This document shows positions 8,491 through 16,961 of a stretch of DNA of 64,000 nucleotides, piece after piece. The translations under genes were made by a program, and so were the position numbers. The notes beneath the pieces were generated by a model. It ran no database searches. It saw only the letters and a program-made list of their open reading frames with translations, and had not been told where the DNA came from. Source of the stretch: DTU089 sp002440045 (GTDB lineage Bacteria > Bacillota > Clostridia > Oscillospirales > Acutalibacteraceae). Position 1 is the stretch's first letter, and every line of letters starts with the position of its first letter. Location of the stretch: contig CALABP010000056.1 of assembly GCA_937885695.1 (NCBI GenBank), positions 1-64,000 on the forward strand. Direction: 5' to 3'.

Positions 8491-9912
8491 ATGAAAGTTT
8501 TATATGCAGCGAGCGAAGCGCTTCCCTTTATGGCGAGCGGCGGTCTCGGCGATGTGGCAGGCTCTCTTCCGCAGGCATTAAGAAAGCGCCTTATAGGCGC
8601 AAGGGTTGTTATGCCCCTTTATGACGGAATCAAGCAGGAGCTTAAAGACAGTATGAAATTTATTACGCATATTTCGGTGCCCGTTGCGTGGCGCAGACAG
8701 TATTGCGGAATTTTTGAAGCAAGAGCCGGCGGCGTAATATATTATCTTCTTGACAACCAGTATTATTTTAAACGCGATTCGATTTACGGCCATTATGACG
8801 ACGCCGAGCGCTTTGCGTTCTTTTCGCGCGCTATACTTGAAATAATACCTTACATAGATTTCAAGCCCGACATAATTCATTGCAACGATTGGCAAACTGC
8901 ACTTACACCGCTTTATTACAGCACAATGTATGCCGAGAAGCCGGGCTATGAAAACATCAAAACGGTGTTTACGATACACAATATTCAGTATCAGGGCGTG
9001 TACGGCGAAGAGCTTATCGACAACGTTATCGGCATTGACAGAAAATATCAGAATCTTCTTGAATACGACGGCGCAATTAACCTTATGAAGGGCGCTATAG
9101 AGTGCGCCGATGTTGTAACAACCGTAAGCCCCACTTATGCAAAAGAAATTCTTGACCCGTGGTATTCTCACGGGCTTGACACCATTTTAAAAGAAAGAAG
9201 CTTTAAGCTTCGCGGTATTCTTAACGGCATAGACACGGTAAACTATGACCCCGCAACCGACAAGAATATTTTCAAAAACTACAGCGCCGCCGATTTTAAA
9301 AATAAGGCGTATAACAAAAAAGAGCTTCAAAAGCTTTTCGGACTTAAAGAAAGCAAAGCCACTCCCGTTATGGGAATGGTAACAAGGCTTGTTTCTCACA
9401 AGGGTCTTGACCTTTGCAAGTATATTTTTGACGAGCTTCTTTCTTCGACCGATATACAGATAATTGTTCTCGGCTCGGGCGATTGGCAGTATGAAGAATA
9501 TTTCAAGGGCCTTAAAGAGCGCTTCCCCGACAAAGTGGGATTAAGGCTCGGCTTTGTGCCGGACCTTGCCAGAAAAATATATGCCGGAAGCGACCTTTTC
9601 TTAATGCCTTCAAAAAGCGAGCCGTGCGGACTTTCGCAGATGGTCGCTTTAAGATACGGCTCTGTTCCGATTGTCCGTGAAACGGGCGGCTTGCGCGATA
9701 CCGTGCGCGACAGCGGAGACGGCGAGGGCAACGGCTTTGTTTTCTCGGCATATAACGCCCACGAAATGCTTCACGCAATAAGGCGCGCCTGCAAGGGCTT
9801 TGAGGATAAGGAAGGCTGGAACATCCTTGTCAAACGCGCTATGGAATGCGACAACAGCTGGGGCAAGTCGGCAAACGAATATATAAGAATGTATAAAGAA
9901 CTGCTTAAATAG
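8491..9912 (+). CDS. glgA: Glycogen synthase GlgA (ADP-glucose, GT5)
   Basis: Elongates alpha-1,4-glucan from ADP-glucose. 473 residues, normal for GT5. The N-terminal SGGLGDVAGSLPQAL and the C-terminal KSEPCGLSQMVALRYGSVP motifs are clear. The usual Lys of the KxGGL motif is Ala15 here (ASGGL); Lys15 contacts ADP-glucose in the E. coli enzyme. Many related Clostridia may share this change. SD GGAGG precedes the ATG. It ends the operon; its TAG stop codon is the first part of a palindromic repeat at 9910-9961. Confidence 0.96.
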   Translation: MKVLYAASEALPFMASGGLGDVAGSLPQALRKRLIGARVVMPLYDGIKQELKDSMKFITHISVPVAWRRQYCGIFEARAGGVIYYLLDNQYYFKRDSIYGHYDDAERFAFFSRAILEIIPYIDFKPDIIHCNDWQTALTPLYYSTMYAEKPGYENIKTVFTIHNIQYQGVYGEELIDNVIGIDRKYQNLLEYDGAINLMKGAIECADVVTTVSPTYAKEILDPWYSHGLDTILKERSFKLRGILNGIDTVNYDPATDKNIFKNYSAADFKNKAYNKKELQKLFGLKESKATPVMGMVTRLVSHKGLDLCKYIFDELLSSTDIQIIVLGSGDWQYEEYFKGLKERFPDKVGLRLGFVPDLARKIYAGSDLFLMPSKSEPCGLSQMVALRYGSVPIVRETGGLRDTVRDSGDGEGNGFVFSAYNAHEMLHAIRRACKGFEDKEGWNILVKRAMECDNSWGKSANEYIRMYKELLK

Positions 9913-9961
9913 GCATAAGAGAGCCGAACCGATACGGTTTTAAAATGCCCTCTTATGCCTA
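9910..9961. repeat. Palindromic intergenic repeat (TAGGCATAAGAG family), copy A
   Basis: Perfect 12-bp arms TAGGCATAAGAG (9910-9921) and CTCTTATGCCTA (9950-9961). The 28-base interior has its own small hairpin AACCG-ATA-CGGTT (9927-9939). It lies between the convergent ends of glgA and the Xre gene, and its first three bases are the glgA stop codon. It may stop transcription from both sides, although no U-tract follows. Related copies are at 24461-24498, 46811-46824 and 57859-57905. Confidence 0.85.
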
Positions 9962-9975
9962 ACCGAAAAAATCTT

Positions 9976-10581
9976 TCAGACTTTGTCGGCTATTGCGGAG
10001 CAGTACCTTTTGACTGCGTTCTCAACGGTTTTTATGACGGTCTCGATACAAAGCGGTTCGGGACCGCCGTAACGTCTTGCAGAGGTCATTTTTTCGGGGA
10101 AGTCCGAAAGAATGCTGTCGGTCGAAAGGCGCGGCACCGTTACCGCATATTTTGCGGGGAGCGAAAACCAGCGTTTCGGGATATATCCCTTTTGAGCCGC
10201 CGCAAAAAGCGTGCTGTAAACAGCCGAGGCATAAAGCAAATCGGTCTTTTCGCCCGCAGCGGAAGAGCCTGCGTTCATTCTTTCGTGGGTCATAATTGCG
10301 GCGCGGTAAACTGTCTGCGCCGTAAATTTGCCGTCCTCGGTGCGGTCTTCAAGGTATTCCGAATTAAGCCCCGAGCGGCTGTCGGAGCGCCCGAGAAGAT
10401 AGTCGGTTGTAACGCCGTAATAATCTGCGGCGCGGTTTAAAAAATCAAGCCCGAATTCGCGTATGCCCTTTTCATAGTGCGACAAAAGCGCCTGTGAAAC
10501 AGAAAGGTCGCGCGCGGCTTCTTTTTGGCTTATTCCTTTTTCGGTGCGAAGCTCACAGAGCCTCTCGTAATAGTCTGACAC
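9976..10581 (-). CDS. Xre-family transcriptional regulator
   Basis: 201-residue DNA-binding protein. An HTH_3 domain occupies about residues 1-60 (LCELRTEKGISQKEAARDLS then SVSQALLSHYEKG and YYGVTTDYLLGRS). The C-terminal 140 residues are not recognised and may sense a ligand or form oligomers. The start is ambiguous: GTG at 10581 (protein begins VSDYYERL) or GTG at 10596; neither has a strong SD, and the first fits the family better. It is divergent from the histidine-phosphatase operon and faces a shared AT-rich region with dyads, so it probably controls itself and that operon. Confidence 0.85.
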   Translation of the reverse strand: MSDYYERLCELRTEKGISQKEAARDLSVSQALLSHYEKGIREFGLDFLNRAADYYGVTTDYLLGRSDSRSGLNSEYLEDRTEDGKFTAQTVYRAAIMTHERMNAGSSAAGEKTDLLYASAVYSTLFAAAQKGYIPKRWFSLPAKYAVTVPRLSTDSILSDFPEKMTSARRYGGPEPLCIETVIKTVENAVKRYCSAIADKV

Positions 10582-10611
10582 AAATAAACACCACACTTAA
10601 AAATATCGAAA

Positions 10612-10644
10612 AATATACATACAGTATAATCAATATACACCAAA
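10612..10644. promoter_or_regulatory. Shared divergent promoter/operator region
   Basis: Contains the dyad TATAC-ATACA-GTATA (about 10615-10629) and a further TATAC at about 10635. A plus-strand -10 TATAAT (10625-10630) overlaps the dyad but has no good -35 match. A minus-strand TATACT uses the same bases. The layout suggests overlapping promoters under control of the adjacent Xre protein; the binding is inferred. Confidence 0.45.
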
Positions 10645-10659
10645 CGAAAGGAGAATGCA

Positions 10660-11385
10660 ATGAAAACTTATACAATTCACCTTTTGCGACACGCCCTGAC
10701 GCGCGGAAACCTTGAGGGCAGATATATCGGTCAGACCGACGAGCCGCTGTGCCGCGAGGGAAGAGAACAGCTTTTAAAAATGAAAAACGATTACGACTAC
10801 CCGAAAGTCGACGTTGTTTTTTCAAGCTCTTTAAAGCGCTGCACAGAGACCGCTTCTATTCTTTATCCCGACAAGGTTGCCGTTGAAATGCGCGGCTTTG
10901 AAGAGTGCGATTTCGGCGAGTTTGAAGGCCACACGGCAGAAGAGCTCGCACCCTATAAAGAGTTTTCCGAGTGGCTTGCGGGAAAAGAGGACGCCAAGCC
11001 CCTAAACGGCGAAAGCAACGCCGATTTTTCAAAACGCGTGTGCGACACCTTCAACAAAACGGTCGAGGGACTTTTTAAAACGGGAATACAAAACGCCGCA
11101 ATCATTACCCACGGCGGCGTTATAACCGTGCTTCTTTCGGCGTTCGGGCTTCCCGAGCTTCCCATGACCGAGTGGCTTTGCCCCTCGGGGTGCGGTTATA
11201 CCGTGCGTATAACGCCCTCGCTTTGGGAAAAGACGGGGAAGTTTGAAGTCGTTTGCGACATCCCGGCAGAGCCTCTTACAAACACCCAGGAAGAGCGCCT
11301 TTGGGATTATTACCGCGAAATAGGCGACGATGACGATTACGACTACGAGCGCGACATAAGAGAGGATTTTGATTTTAATGAGTGA
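10660..11385 (+). CDS. Histidine phosphatase superfamily protein
   Basis: 241-residue phosphoglycerate-mutase-like phosphatase. The phospho-acceptor motif is LLRHALTRGN (RHA instead of the common RHG). Other family marks are FSSSLKRCTETAS, the acid residue region EECDFGEFEG and the second His in AIITHGGVI. This subfamily includes alpha-ribazole phosphatases (CobC) and general phosphomonoesterases, but no cobalamin gene is near. The C-terminus is strongly acidic (Asp/Tyr-rich). SD AAAGGAG. The stop overlaps the start region of the next gene. Confidence 0.85.
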   Translation: MKTYTIHLLRHALTRGNLEGRYIGQTDEPLCREGREQLLKMKNDYDYPKVDVVFSSSLKRCTETASILYPDKVAVEMRGFEECDFGEFEGHTAEELAPYKEFSEWLAGKEDAKPLNGESNADFSKRVCDTFNKTVEGLFKTGIQNAAIITHGGVITVLLSAFGLPELPMTEWLCPSGCGYTVRITPSLWEKTGKFEVVCDIPAEPLTNTQEERLWDYYREIGDDDDYDYERDIREDFDFNE

Positions 11386-12211
11386 TTTTTCAATCTTTGC
11401 AAATCACGCTCACCTTTTTCCGAAAGGAGCAAAAGAAAACGCGGGAAAAGACGCGCTTTTGCGCCTTATGGACGAATGTGAAATAGAAAAAGCTGTGTGC
11501 TTTGCGCCGTTTTCACAGCAGGCGGCGCGCGCGGGTCTTATGTGCAGCGCAAACAGGTGGCTTCAAAGCGAAATCAAAAACGAAAAATCTCTTTTGGGCT
11601 TCGGCACCGTCGATTTTGAAAAGGGACAGCTTAAAGAACAGGTTAAGGAAATTAAAGAGCTCGGCTTTTACGGCATAAAAATACACCCTGCTTTTCAGGG
11701 CGTAAAGGTCGATTCAAAAGAGCTTTTCGAGGTCTATTCGCAGGCTGAAAAAGAAAATCTTTTCATTTCGTTTCACACGGGGCTTCACTGGCACAGAATA
11801 CGCGATTATGAAATGCTTCTTTTTGACGAGGTTGCGTGGCATTTTCCGAAGCTTAAATTCAGCCTTGAACACGTCGGCGGCTACAGCTTTTTTAAAGAAG
11901 CGCTTCTTGTTATGAATAACAACAGCCGAAACGACGAGGGCGGCGCCGTTTATGCGGGGCTTACAAGCGTAAATATGGAAACCGATATGTTTTCAAACGT
12001 GCGCTCGGGCGCGTGGTCGCTCACAGACGACGAGATTTGCACGCTCATTCACCAAACGGGCGAAAAGCGCGCGATATTCGGGCTGGACTTTCCTTATAAA
12101 AACGCCGAATATACAAAAACGGCAATAGAAAGAATAAAAAATCTTCCGATAAGCGACAACGCAAAGCGCGGAATTTTGGGCGATAACCTAAAAGAAGCGC
12201 TCGGACTTTAA
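11378..12211 (+). CDS. Amidohydrolase_2-type TIM-barrel metal hydrolase
   Basis: 277 residues. Metal-binding marks of the amidohydrolase-2 family: NHAHLFP (HxH) near the N-terminus, YGIKIHPAFQG, SFHTGLHWHR, FSLEHVGGYS and the terminal Asp in FGLDFPYKN. The specific reaction (decarboxylase, lactonase or hydrolase) is not evident. A TTG at 11369 is also open, but AGAGGA (11361-11366) is placed for the ATG at 11378, which overlaps the previous stop. Part of the sugar-related operon. Confidence 0.8.
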   Translation: MSDFSIFANHAHLFPKGAKENAGKDALLRLMDECEIEKAVCFAPFSQQAARAGLMCSANRWLQSEIKNEKSLLGFGTVDFEKGQLKEQVKEIKELGFYGIKIHPAFQGVKVDSKELFEVYSQAEKENLFISFHTGLHWHRIRDYEMLLFDEVAWHFPKLKFSLEHVGGYSFFKEALLVMNNNSRNDEGGAVYAGLTSVNMETDMFSNVRSGAWSLTDDEICTLIHQTGEKRAIFGLDFPYKNAEYTKTAIERIKNLPISDNAKRGILGDNLKEALGL

Positions 12212-12258
12212 TAAAAACCGAAAGAGTCTTTAAAACTGCTTTTTAAGGAGGGCAGACA

Positions 12259-12756
12259 ATGGAATTTTCTGAAGTATTACATGGCAGAAGAAGTATAAGA
12301 AAGTATAAGTCGGGCATAAAAATATCGTGCGCCGACAAAAAGGCTATTCTTGAAGCGGCAATGCTCGCGCCGAGCGCCTGCAACACGCGCCCGTGGGAGT
12401 TTTTGGTTGTTGAAAGCGAGGATATAAAAGAAAAGCTTTCGCAATATAAGCCGCAGGTGGCGTCATCTTCGTTTTGCGTCGTTGTTTGTGCAAGACCCGA
12501 CAGACAAAGCGGAATTTCCGAAGGATATTGGCCGCAGGACTGCGGCGCGGCGGTCGAAAATATGCTTTTAAAGGCATATGACCTCGGCTACGGCTCGTGC
12601 TGGTGCGGCGTTTACCCGAGAGAAGAAAGAGTTGCGGCGTTTAAAGAAATTCTCGGCGTAACGTCCGTTCCGTTTGCCGTCGTCACGTTCGGCGTTGCCG
12701 ACGAAGCCCCCGAAATGCGCGGCTTTTATGACGAAACGGCAGTAAAAACCGTTTGA
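12259..12756 (+). CDS. Nitroreductase-family flavoprotein
   Basis: 165 residues, the short form of the FMN-dependent nitroreductase family. It opens with the FMN-phosphate motif RRSIRKYKSG, followed by APSACNTRPWEFLVV and the CGAAVENMLLKAYDLGYGSC dimer helix region. Likely a cytoplasmic NAD(P)H oxidoreductase of unknown electron acceptor. SD AAGGAGG. Third gene of the operon starting at 10660. Confidence 0.9.
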   Translation: MEFSEVLHGRRSIRKYKSGIKISCADKKAILEAAMLAPSACNTRPWEFLVVESEDIKEKLSQYKPQVASSSFCVVVCARPDRQSGISEGYWPQDCGAAVENMLLKAYDLGYGSCWCGVYPREERVAAFKEILGVTSVPFAVVTFGVADEAPEMRGFYDETAVKTV

Positions 12757-12774
12757 TTTGACAGGAGAATTTTT

Positions 12775-14136
12775 ATGGGCAACACACAATCTGTAAGGCC
12801 GTTCGGAATGCGTGACAAAATCGGTTATGCACTCGGCGATTTCGGCTGTAATATGAGCTTTGCTTTTATCAATAATTATTTAATGATTTTCTATGTTACC
12901 TGTATGGGTATTAAGCCGCGCCACTTTGCTTTAATAATTTTGCTCGGCAAGATATTCGACGCAATAAACGACCCGATAATCGGCGGAATTTGCGATTCGG
13001 CAAAGCCGGGCAAGGACGGAAAATTCAAACCGTGGATAAAGTGGGCAAGCCTGCCGCTTCTTTTGTCAAGCGTGCTGTTGTTTGTTTATGTGCCCGAAGC
13101 GCCTTATGCTTTAAAAATCGCAATGTGCTTTGTGCTTTACTGCATCTGGAGCGTTTCTTACACAAGCGTAAACGTGCCCTACGGCTCAATGCAGTCGGTT
13201 ATAACGACTGTGCCGTCAGAGCGCTCGTCGCTTTCAACCTTCAGAAGCATCGGCGCTATGTTCGCGCAAATTCCCGTAATGATACTTTTGCCGCTTCTCG
13301 CATATGACGAAAGCGACAATCCGCGCGGCAGCTTTTTTATCGTTCTTGTGGCGGTAATGGGCGTAATCGGCTGCGTTGCGTTTGTCTTTTTAAGAAAAAT
13401 GGTAACAGAGCGCGTTGCGCCCACCGTAAACGAAAAGCAGAAATTTAACTACGTCGAAACGCTTAAAGCGTTTTTCAAAAACAAACATATGCTCGGCGTA
13501 ACAATTTCAACGGTGTCGTATCTTGCGCTTATGATGACGGTTACAAACTCGATTCAGTATATTTTTATGTGCTGGTTTAAAAATACCGATTTAATATCAA
13601 TCGCAACGATAATCGCGGGGCTTCCCGTGGCTTTCGGAATTGTCGCGGTAAAGCCGCTTTCAAAAAAATTCACGAAAAAACAGCTTTGCACATATCCGTT
13701 CCTTATTTCGGCAATATCAAGCGGCGTTGCGGCGTTTGTAAAAATTAAGAACCCCTATATTTGGATGGTGCTTGTCGGCATTGCCATGTTCGGCGCGGCG
13801 TTTTATCTTGTGCTTACATGGGCGCTTGTAGCCGACTGCATAGATTTTCAGGAGGCTTCAACCGGCAGAAGAGAAGAAGGCTCGATTTATGCAACCTATT
13901 CGTTTTTCAGAAAGATTGCGCAGGGCCTCGGCGCCGCCATTATTTCGCTTGCGCTTGATTTCACGGGTTATGAGTCAAGCCTCGGCGCGTTGGAACAGCA
14001 AAGCGGCGTTGCCGAAAAAATCTATTTTATGACGGGCATTTTGCCTTGTATAGGCTCTGTTATCTGCCTTGTCAGCATGCATTTTCTTTATACTCTTGAC
14101 GATGCGCCGCAAAGTGCCGAAAAAACGGAGGAATGA
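12775..14136 (+). CDS. GPH-family (glycoside-pentoside-hexuronide:cation) symporter
   Basis: 453-residue, 12-TM major facilitator of the GPH/MelB type. Family marks: GYALGDFGCNMSFAF at the N-terminus, KIFDAINDPIIGGICDSAK, and the YGSMQSVI loop after VNVP. Probably imports a glycoside with Na+ or H+. It overlaps the downstream GH2 gene in an ATGA junction, so the imported sugar is likely the GH2 substrate. SD CAGGAG. Confidence 0.92.
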   Translation: MGNTQSVRPFGMRDKIGYALGDFGCNMSFAFINNYLMIFYVTCMGIKPRHFALIILLGKIFDAINDPIIGGICDSAKPGKDGKFKPWIKWASLPLLLSSVLLFVYVPEAPYALKIAMCFVLYCIWSVSYTSVNVPYGSMQSVITTVPSERSSLSTFRSIGAMFAQIPVMILLPLLAYDESDNPRGSFFIVLVAVMGVIGCVAFVFLRKMVTERVAPTVNEKQKFNYVETLKAFFKNKHMLGVTISTVSYLALMMTVTNSIQYIFMCWFKNTDLISIATIIAGLPVAFGIVAVKPLSKKFTKKQLCTYPFLISAISSGVAAFVKIKNPYIWMVLVGIAMFGAAFYLVLTWALVADCIDFQEASTGRREEGSIYATYSFFRKIAQGLGAAIISLALDFTGYESSLGALEQQSGVAEKIYFMTGILPCIGSVICLVSMHFLYTLDDAPQSAEKTEE

Positions 14137-14138
14137 GT

Positions 14139-16382
14139 ATGCGCGATATACTGAATATCAATAAGGGCTGGCTTTTTTTTAAGCAGGGAAAAAGCGAGTC
14201 GGTCGATTTGCCCCACACCTGGAACGGCTCTGACGGGCAGGACGGCGGCAACGACTATTACAGGGGCGTTTGCACATATGAAAAGCACATTTCAAAAGAC
14301 TCTTTGCCGAAAGGCGACGAAGTGTATATTGAAATTTGCGGCGCGAACTCTTCGGCTGTCGTTTATTTCAACGGAAAAAAGCTTATATCTCACGACGGCG
14401 GCTATCAGACCTTCAGAGCAAAGCTTTCGCCCGTTTTAGATGAAAACACAATAAAAATCGAAGTGGACAACTCGCCTAACGACAGGGTATATCCGCAAAT
14501 GGCGGACTTCACCTTTTACGGCGGGCTTTACAGAGACGTTTCGCTTATCGGCGTAAGCAAAAATCGGTTTTCGCTTGACACGTTCGGCTCTTCGGGGCTG
14601 CTTGTCACGCCGAAAGAAAAAGACGGCGGCTACAGCGTGGAGCTTCGCGCGCAGGCTTCGGGCGAAGTGCGGTTTTCGGTTCTCGACGGCGAAGAAACCG
14701 TCGGCGAAGCCGCGGCTTTGGGCGAAAACCCGACCGCCGAAATATTTATAAAGGACGCGCACCTTTGGAACGGCACGCTTGACCCGCACCTTTATACCGC
14801 AACGGCGTCGCTTTTTTGCGACGGCGAAAAAACAGACGAAATTTCGGTGCGCTTCGGCTGCCGAAGCTTTAAAATAGACCCCGAAAAAGGCTTTATTTTA
14901 AACGGAAAAGAGTACCCGTTAAGGGGCGTTTCGCGCCATCAGGACAGGCCCGTTATCGGCAACGCGCTTTTATACGAGCACCACAAAGAGGACGTTGACC
15001 TTATATGCGAAATGGGCGCAAACACGGTAAGGCTTGCGCACTATCAGCATTCGCAGGATTTTTATAACCTTTGCGACGAACGCGGACTTGTTGTTTGGGC
15101 AGAAATTCCGTATATCTCAAAGCATATGCAAAACGGCGTTGAAAACACAAAACAGCAGCTTACGGAGCTTATAATGCAAAATTATAACCACCCGAGTATT
15201 GTTGTTTGGGGGCTTTCAAACGAAATAACAATGAACGGCTCGGACTCGTCCGTCACCGAAAACCACAGGATTCTTCAAGAGACGGCGCACAGACTTGACA
15301 AAACAAGACCGACAACGGTGGCGGCTGTCACAATGTGCAAGCCCGACGACCCATATCTTAAAATAAGCGACGTTTTGTCGTATAACCACTATTTCGGCTG
15401 GTACGGCGGCAATGTTTCAATGTACGGCCCGTGGTTTGACGACTTCCATAAAAAATATCCCGACAGGGCTGTCGGATTGAGCGAATACGGCGCCGAGGCG
15501 CTTAATTGGCACACCTCTGCTCCGGAGCAAGGCGATTATACCGAAGAATATCAGGCGTATTATCACGAGGAGCTTATAAAGCAAATTTCAAAAAGGCCTT
15601 ATCTTTGGGCAACGCACGTTTGGAATATGTTTGATTTTGCCGCAGACGCGCGCGCCGAGGGCGGCGAAAACGGAATGAACCACAAGGGACTTGTTTCGTT
15701 CGACCGAAAATATAAAAAAGACAGCTTTTATGCCTACAAGGCGTGGCTTTCAAAAGAGCCGACGCTTCACATCTGCTCAAAACGCTATGTTGACCGCGTC
15801 GAGGACGAGGTTAACATAAAGGTCTATTCAAACGCCGACGAAGTAGAGCTTTTTGCAAACGGAGAAAGTGTGGGCAAGCAGAAAAAAGGCGAATATCCGT
15901 TCTTTAGCTTCACCGTTAAAAATGTCGGCGAAACAAAGCTTAAAGCGGTCGGCGGCGGTCTTTGTGATGAAAGCGTTATAAAAAAGGTTGAAAAATTTAA
16001 CGAAAGCTATCGAATGAAAGAAGAGGGCGCGGTAATCAACTGGTTTGAAATAGACACGCCCACAGGCTATTTTTCGGTTAACGACACAATCGGCGATATT
16101 TTATCGACCTTTAAAGGCAAGCTGTTTTTGGTTTCAATGCTTCTTCTTATTAAAAAAGCGTTTTCGTCAAAGCGCGAAGAGAAAAAAGAAAGCTCCGACG
16201 GCGGCGAAAAAAAGAAAAGCGCGGGTATGAGTGTTTCGGGCTTTTCAATAAACAAAACAATGATAGAGCTTGCAAAGGGCTTCACCGTAAAGCGCGTGTT
16301 TATGATGCTCGGCGGAAGATTTACAAAAGAACAGATTCTTGAAGTTAACAGAAAGCTCAATAAGATTAAAAAGCCGAAATAA
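14139..16382 (+). CDS. GH2 family beta-glycosidase with unusual C-terminal tail
   Basis: 747 residues: sugar-binding domain (about 1-135), immunoglobulin-like domain (to about 245), and TIM barrel with acid/base Glu362 (WGLSNEITMN) and nucleophile Glu449 (VGLSEYGAEALN). Likely a cytoplasmic beta-galactosidase or beta-glucuronidase; the exact sugar is not evident. After the barrel and a beta-domain comes an extension of about 125 residues with a hydrophobic stretch (KLFLVSMLLLIKKAF), a Lys/Glu/Ser-rich linker and a basic helical end. Start: ATG 14139 is seven bases from GGAGG; the ATG at 14133 is too close. Co-transcribed with the symporter. Confidence 0.9.
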   Translation: MRDILNINKGWLFFKQGKSESVDLPHTWNGSDGQDGGNDYYRGVCTYEKHISKDSLPKGDEVYIEICGANSSAVVYFNGKKLISHDGGYQTFRAKLSPVLDENTIKIEVDNSPNDRVYPQMADFTFYGGLYRDVSLIGVSKNRFSLDTFGSSGLLVTPKEKDGGYSVELRAQASGEVRFSVLDGEETVGEAAALGENPTAEIFIKDAHLWNGTLDPHLYTATASLFCDGEKTDEISVRFGCRSFKIDPEKGFILNGKEYPLRGVSRHQDRPVIGNALLYEHHKEDVDLICEMGANTVRLAHYQHSQDFYNLCDERGLVVWAEIPYISKHMQNGVENTKQQLTELIMQNYNHPSIVVWGLSNEITMNGSDSSVTENHRILQETAHRLDKTRPTTVAAVTMCKPDDPYLKISDVLSYNHYFGWYGGNVSMYGPWFDDFHKKYPDRAVGLSEYGAEALNWHTSAPEQGDYTEEYQAYYHEELIKQISKRPYLWATHVWNMFDFAADARAEGGENGMNHKGLVSFDRKYKKDSFYAYKAWLSKEPTLHICSKRYVDRVEDEVNIKVYSNADEVELFANGESVGKQKKGEYPFFSFTVKNVGETKLKAVGGGLCDESVIKKVEKFNESYRMKEEGAVINWFEIDTPTGYFSVNDTIGDILSTFKGKLFLVSMLLLIKKAFSSKREEKKESSDGGEKKKSAGMSVSGFSINKTMIELAKGFTVKRVFMMLGGRFTKEQILEVNRKLNKIKKPK

Positions 16383-16401
16383 GCGAATGAAATGCAGGTG
16401 T

Positions 16402-16434
16402 CTGTAAAAAAGTTTTTACAACCCCTTATAAAGT
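16402..16434. repeat. Short hairpin related to the dispersed repeat
   Basis: TGTAAAAA-AG-TTTTTACA is a perfect dyad followed by ACCCCTTATAAAG. Its reverse complement resembles the GGGGCTGTAAAAAAAG end of the elements at 1-103 and 21787-21887, so it may be a decayed copy of one end. The relation is suggestive only. Confidence 0.4.
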
Positions 16435-16437
16435 GAA

Positions 16438-16474
16438 GACCCCTCGGGAGATTTTCTCCCGAAGGGTCTGCTTT
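16438..16474 (+). terminator. Intrinsic terminator after the GH2 gene
   Basis: A 13-bp stem with one mismatch (GACCCCTCGGGAG against CTCCCGAAGGGTC), loop ATTTT, followed by TGCTTTT. It separates the plus-strand operon from the convergent minus-strand membrane-protein genes and may act both ways. Confidence 0.8.
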
Positions 16475-16499
16475 TGATATGGGGCAAAAACTTTAATTA

Positions 16500-16961
16500 T
16501 TACACTATCTGCAATCCTGTGCGTTCGTCAACACGCGGCGACGGTTTACTGCATAAAAGGTAAATCGCAAAAGCCGCGCTTGCAATAAATGCCGCTGTGC
16601 CTATAGCATAAACCGCCGCCGGAAAAACCGATTTTGGATAAACTTCATCGTGTTTAAAACATGTTATAATCGGAATCAGTTGCAAAGCGAGCGACAGAAG
16701 TAATATTGCGGCAGGGACTTTGCGTTTTCTTGAAAACAAGGTAAGAATTATGCAGCCGATAACTCCGAGAGGAAGCAATATAAAAGCATAGACAACGCCA
16801 CCTTCGTCAGCTATATAAAATTCGAGCAGAGTGTTGGAAACAATATGTCGAAAAAAATCGAAGGCGAGATAAGCGCAAAACAGTGCAGAATAAACACAAA
16901 GCAGGGCATAATTAACTGCGCTTAAAATTTTAACAATTTTTTTAAGTATATTTTTTGCCAT
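16500..16961 (-). CDS. Four-TM membrane protein, tandem paralogue 3
   Basis: 153 residues, not a recognised family. Four hydrophobic segments (about 10-32, 53-75, 83-102, 112-137). The N-terminus MAKNILKKIVKILSAVNYAL is identical in all three tandem copies, and the middle helix GCIILTLFSRKRKVPAAILL is nearly so. The extracytoplasmic loop between TM1 and TM2 and the C-terminus differ; this copy ends CSKPSPRVDERTGLQIV, unlike the other two. Its start overlaps the stop of the copy upstream. Last gene of the phospholipase locus. Confidence 0.8.
   Translation of the reverse strand: MAKNILKKIVKILSAVNYALLCVYSALFCAYLAFDFFRHIVSNTLLEFYIADEGGVVYAFILLPLGVIGCIILTLFSRKRKVPAAILLLSLALQLIPIITCFKHDEVYPKSVFPAAVYAIGTAAFIASAAFAIYLLCSKPSPRVDERTGLQIV

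Noticed and set aside
9955..10440. 161-codon ORF on the plus strand
   Set aside because: It is the shadow of the Xre gene on the other strand and has no SD.
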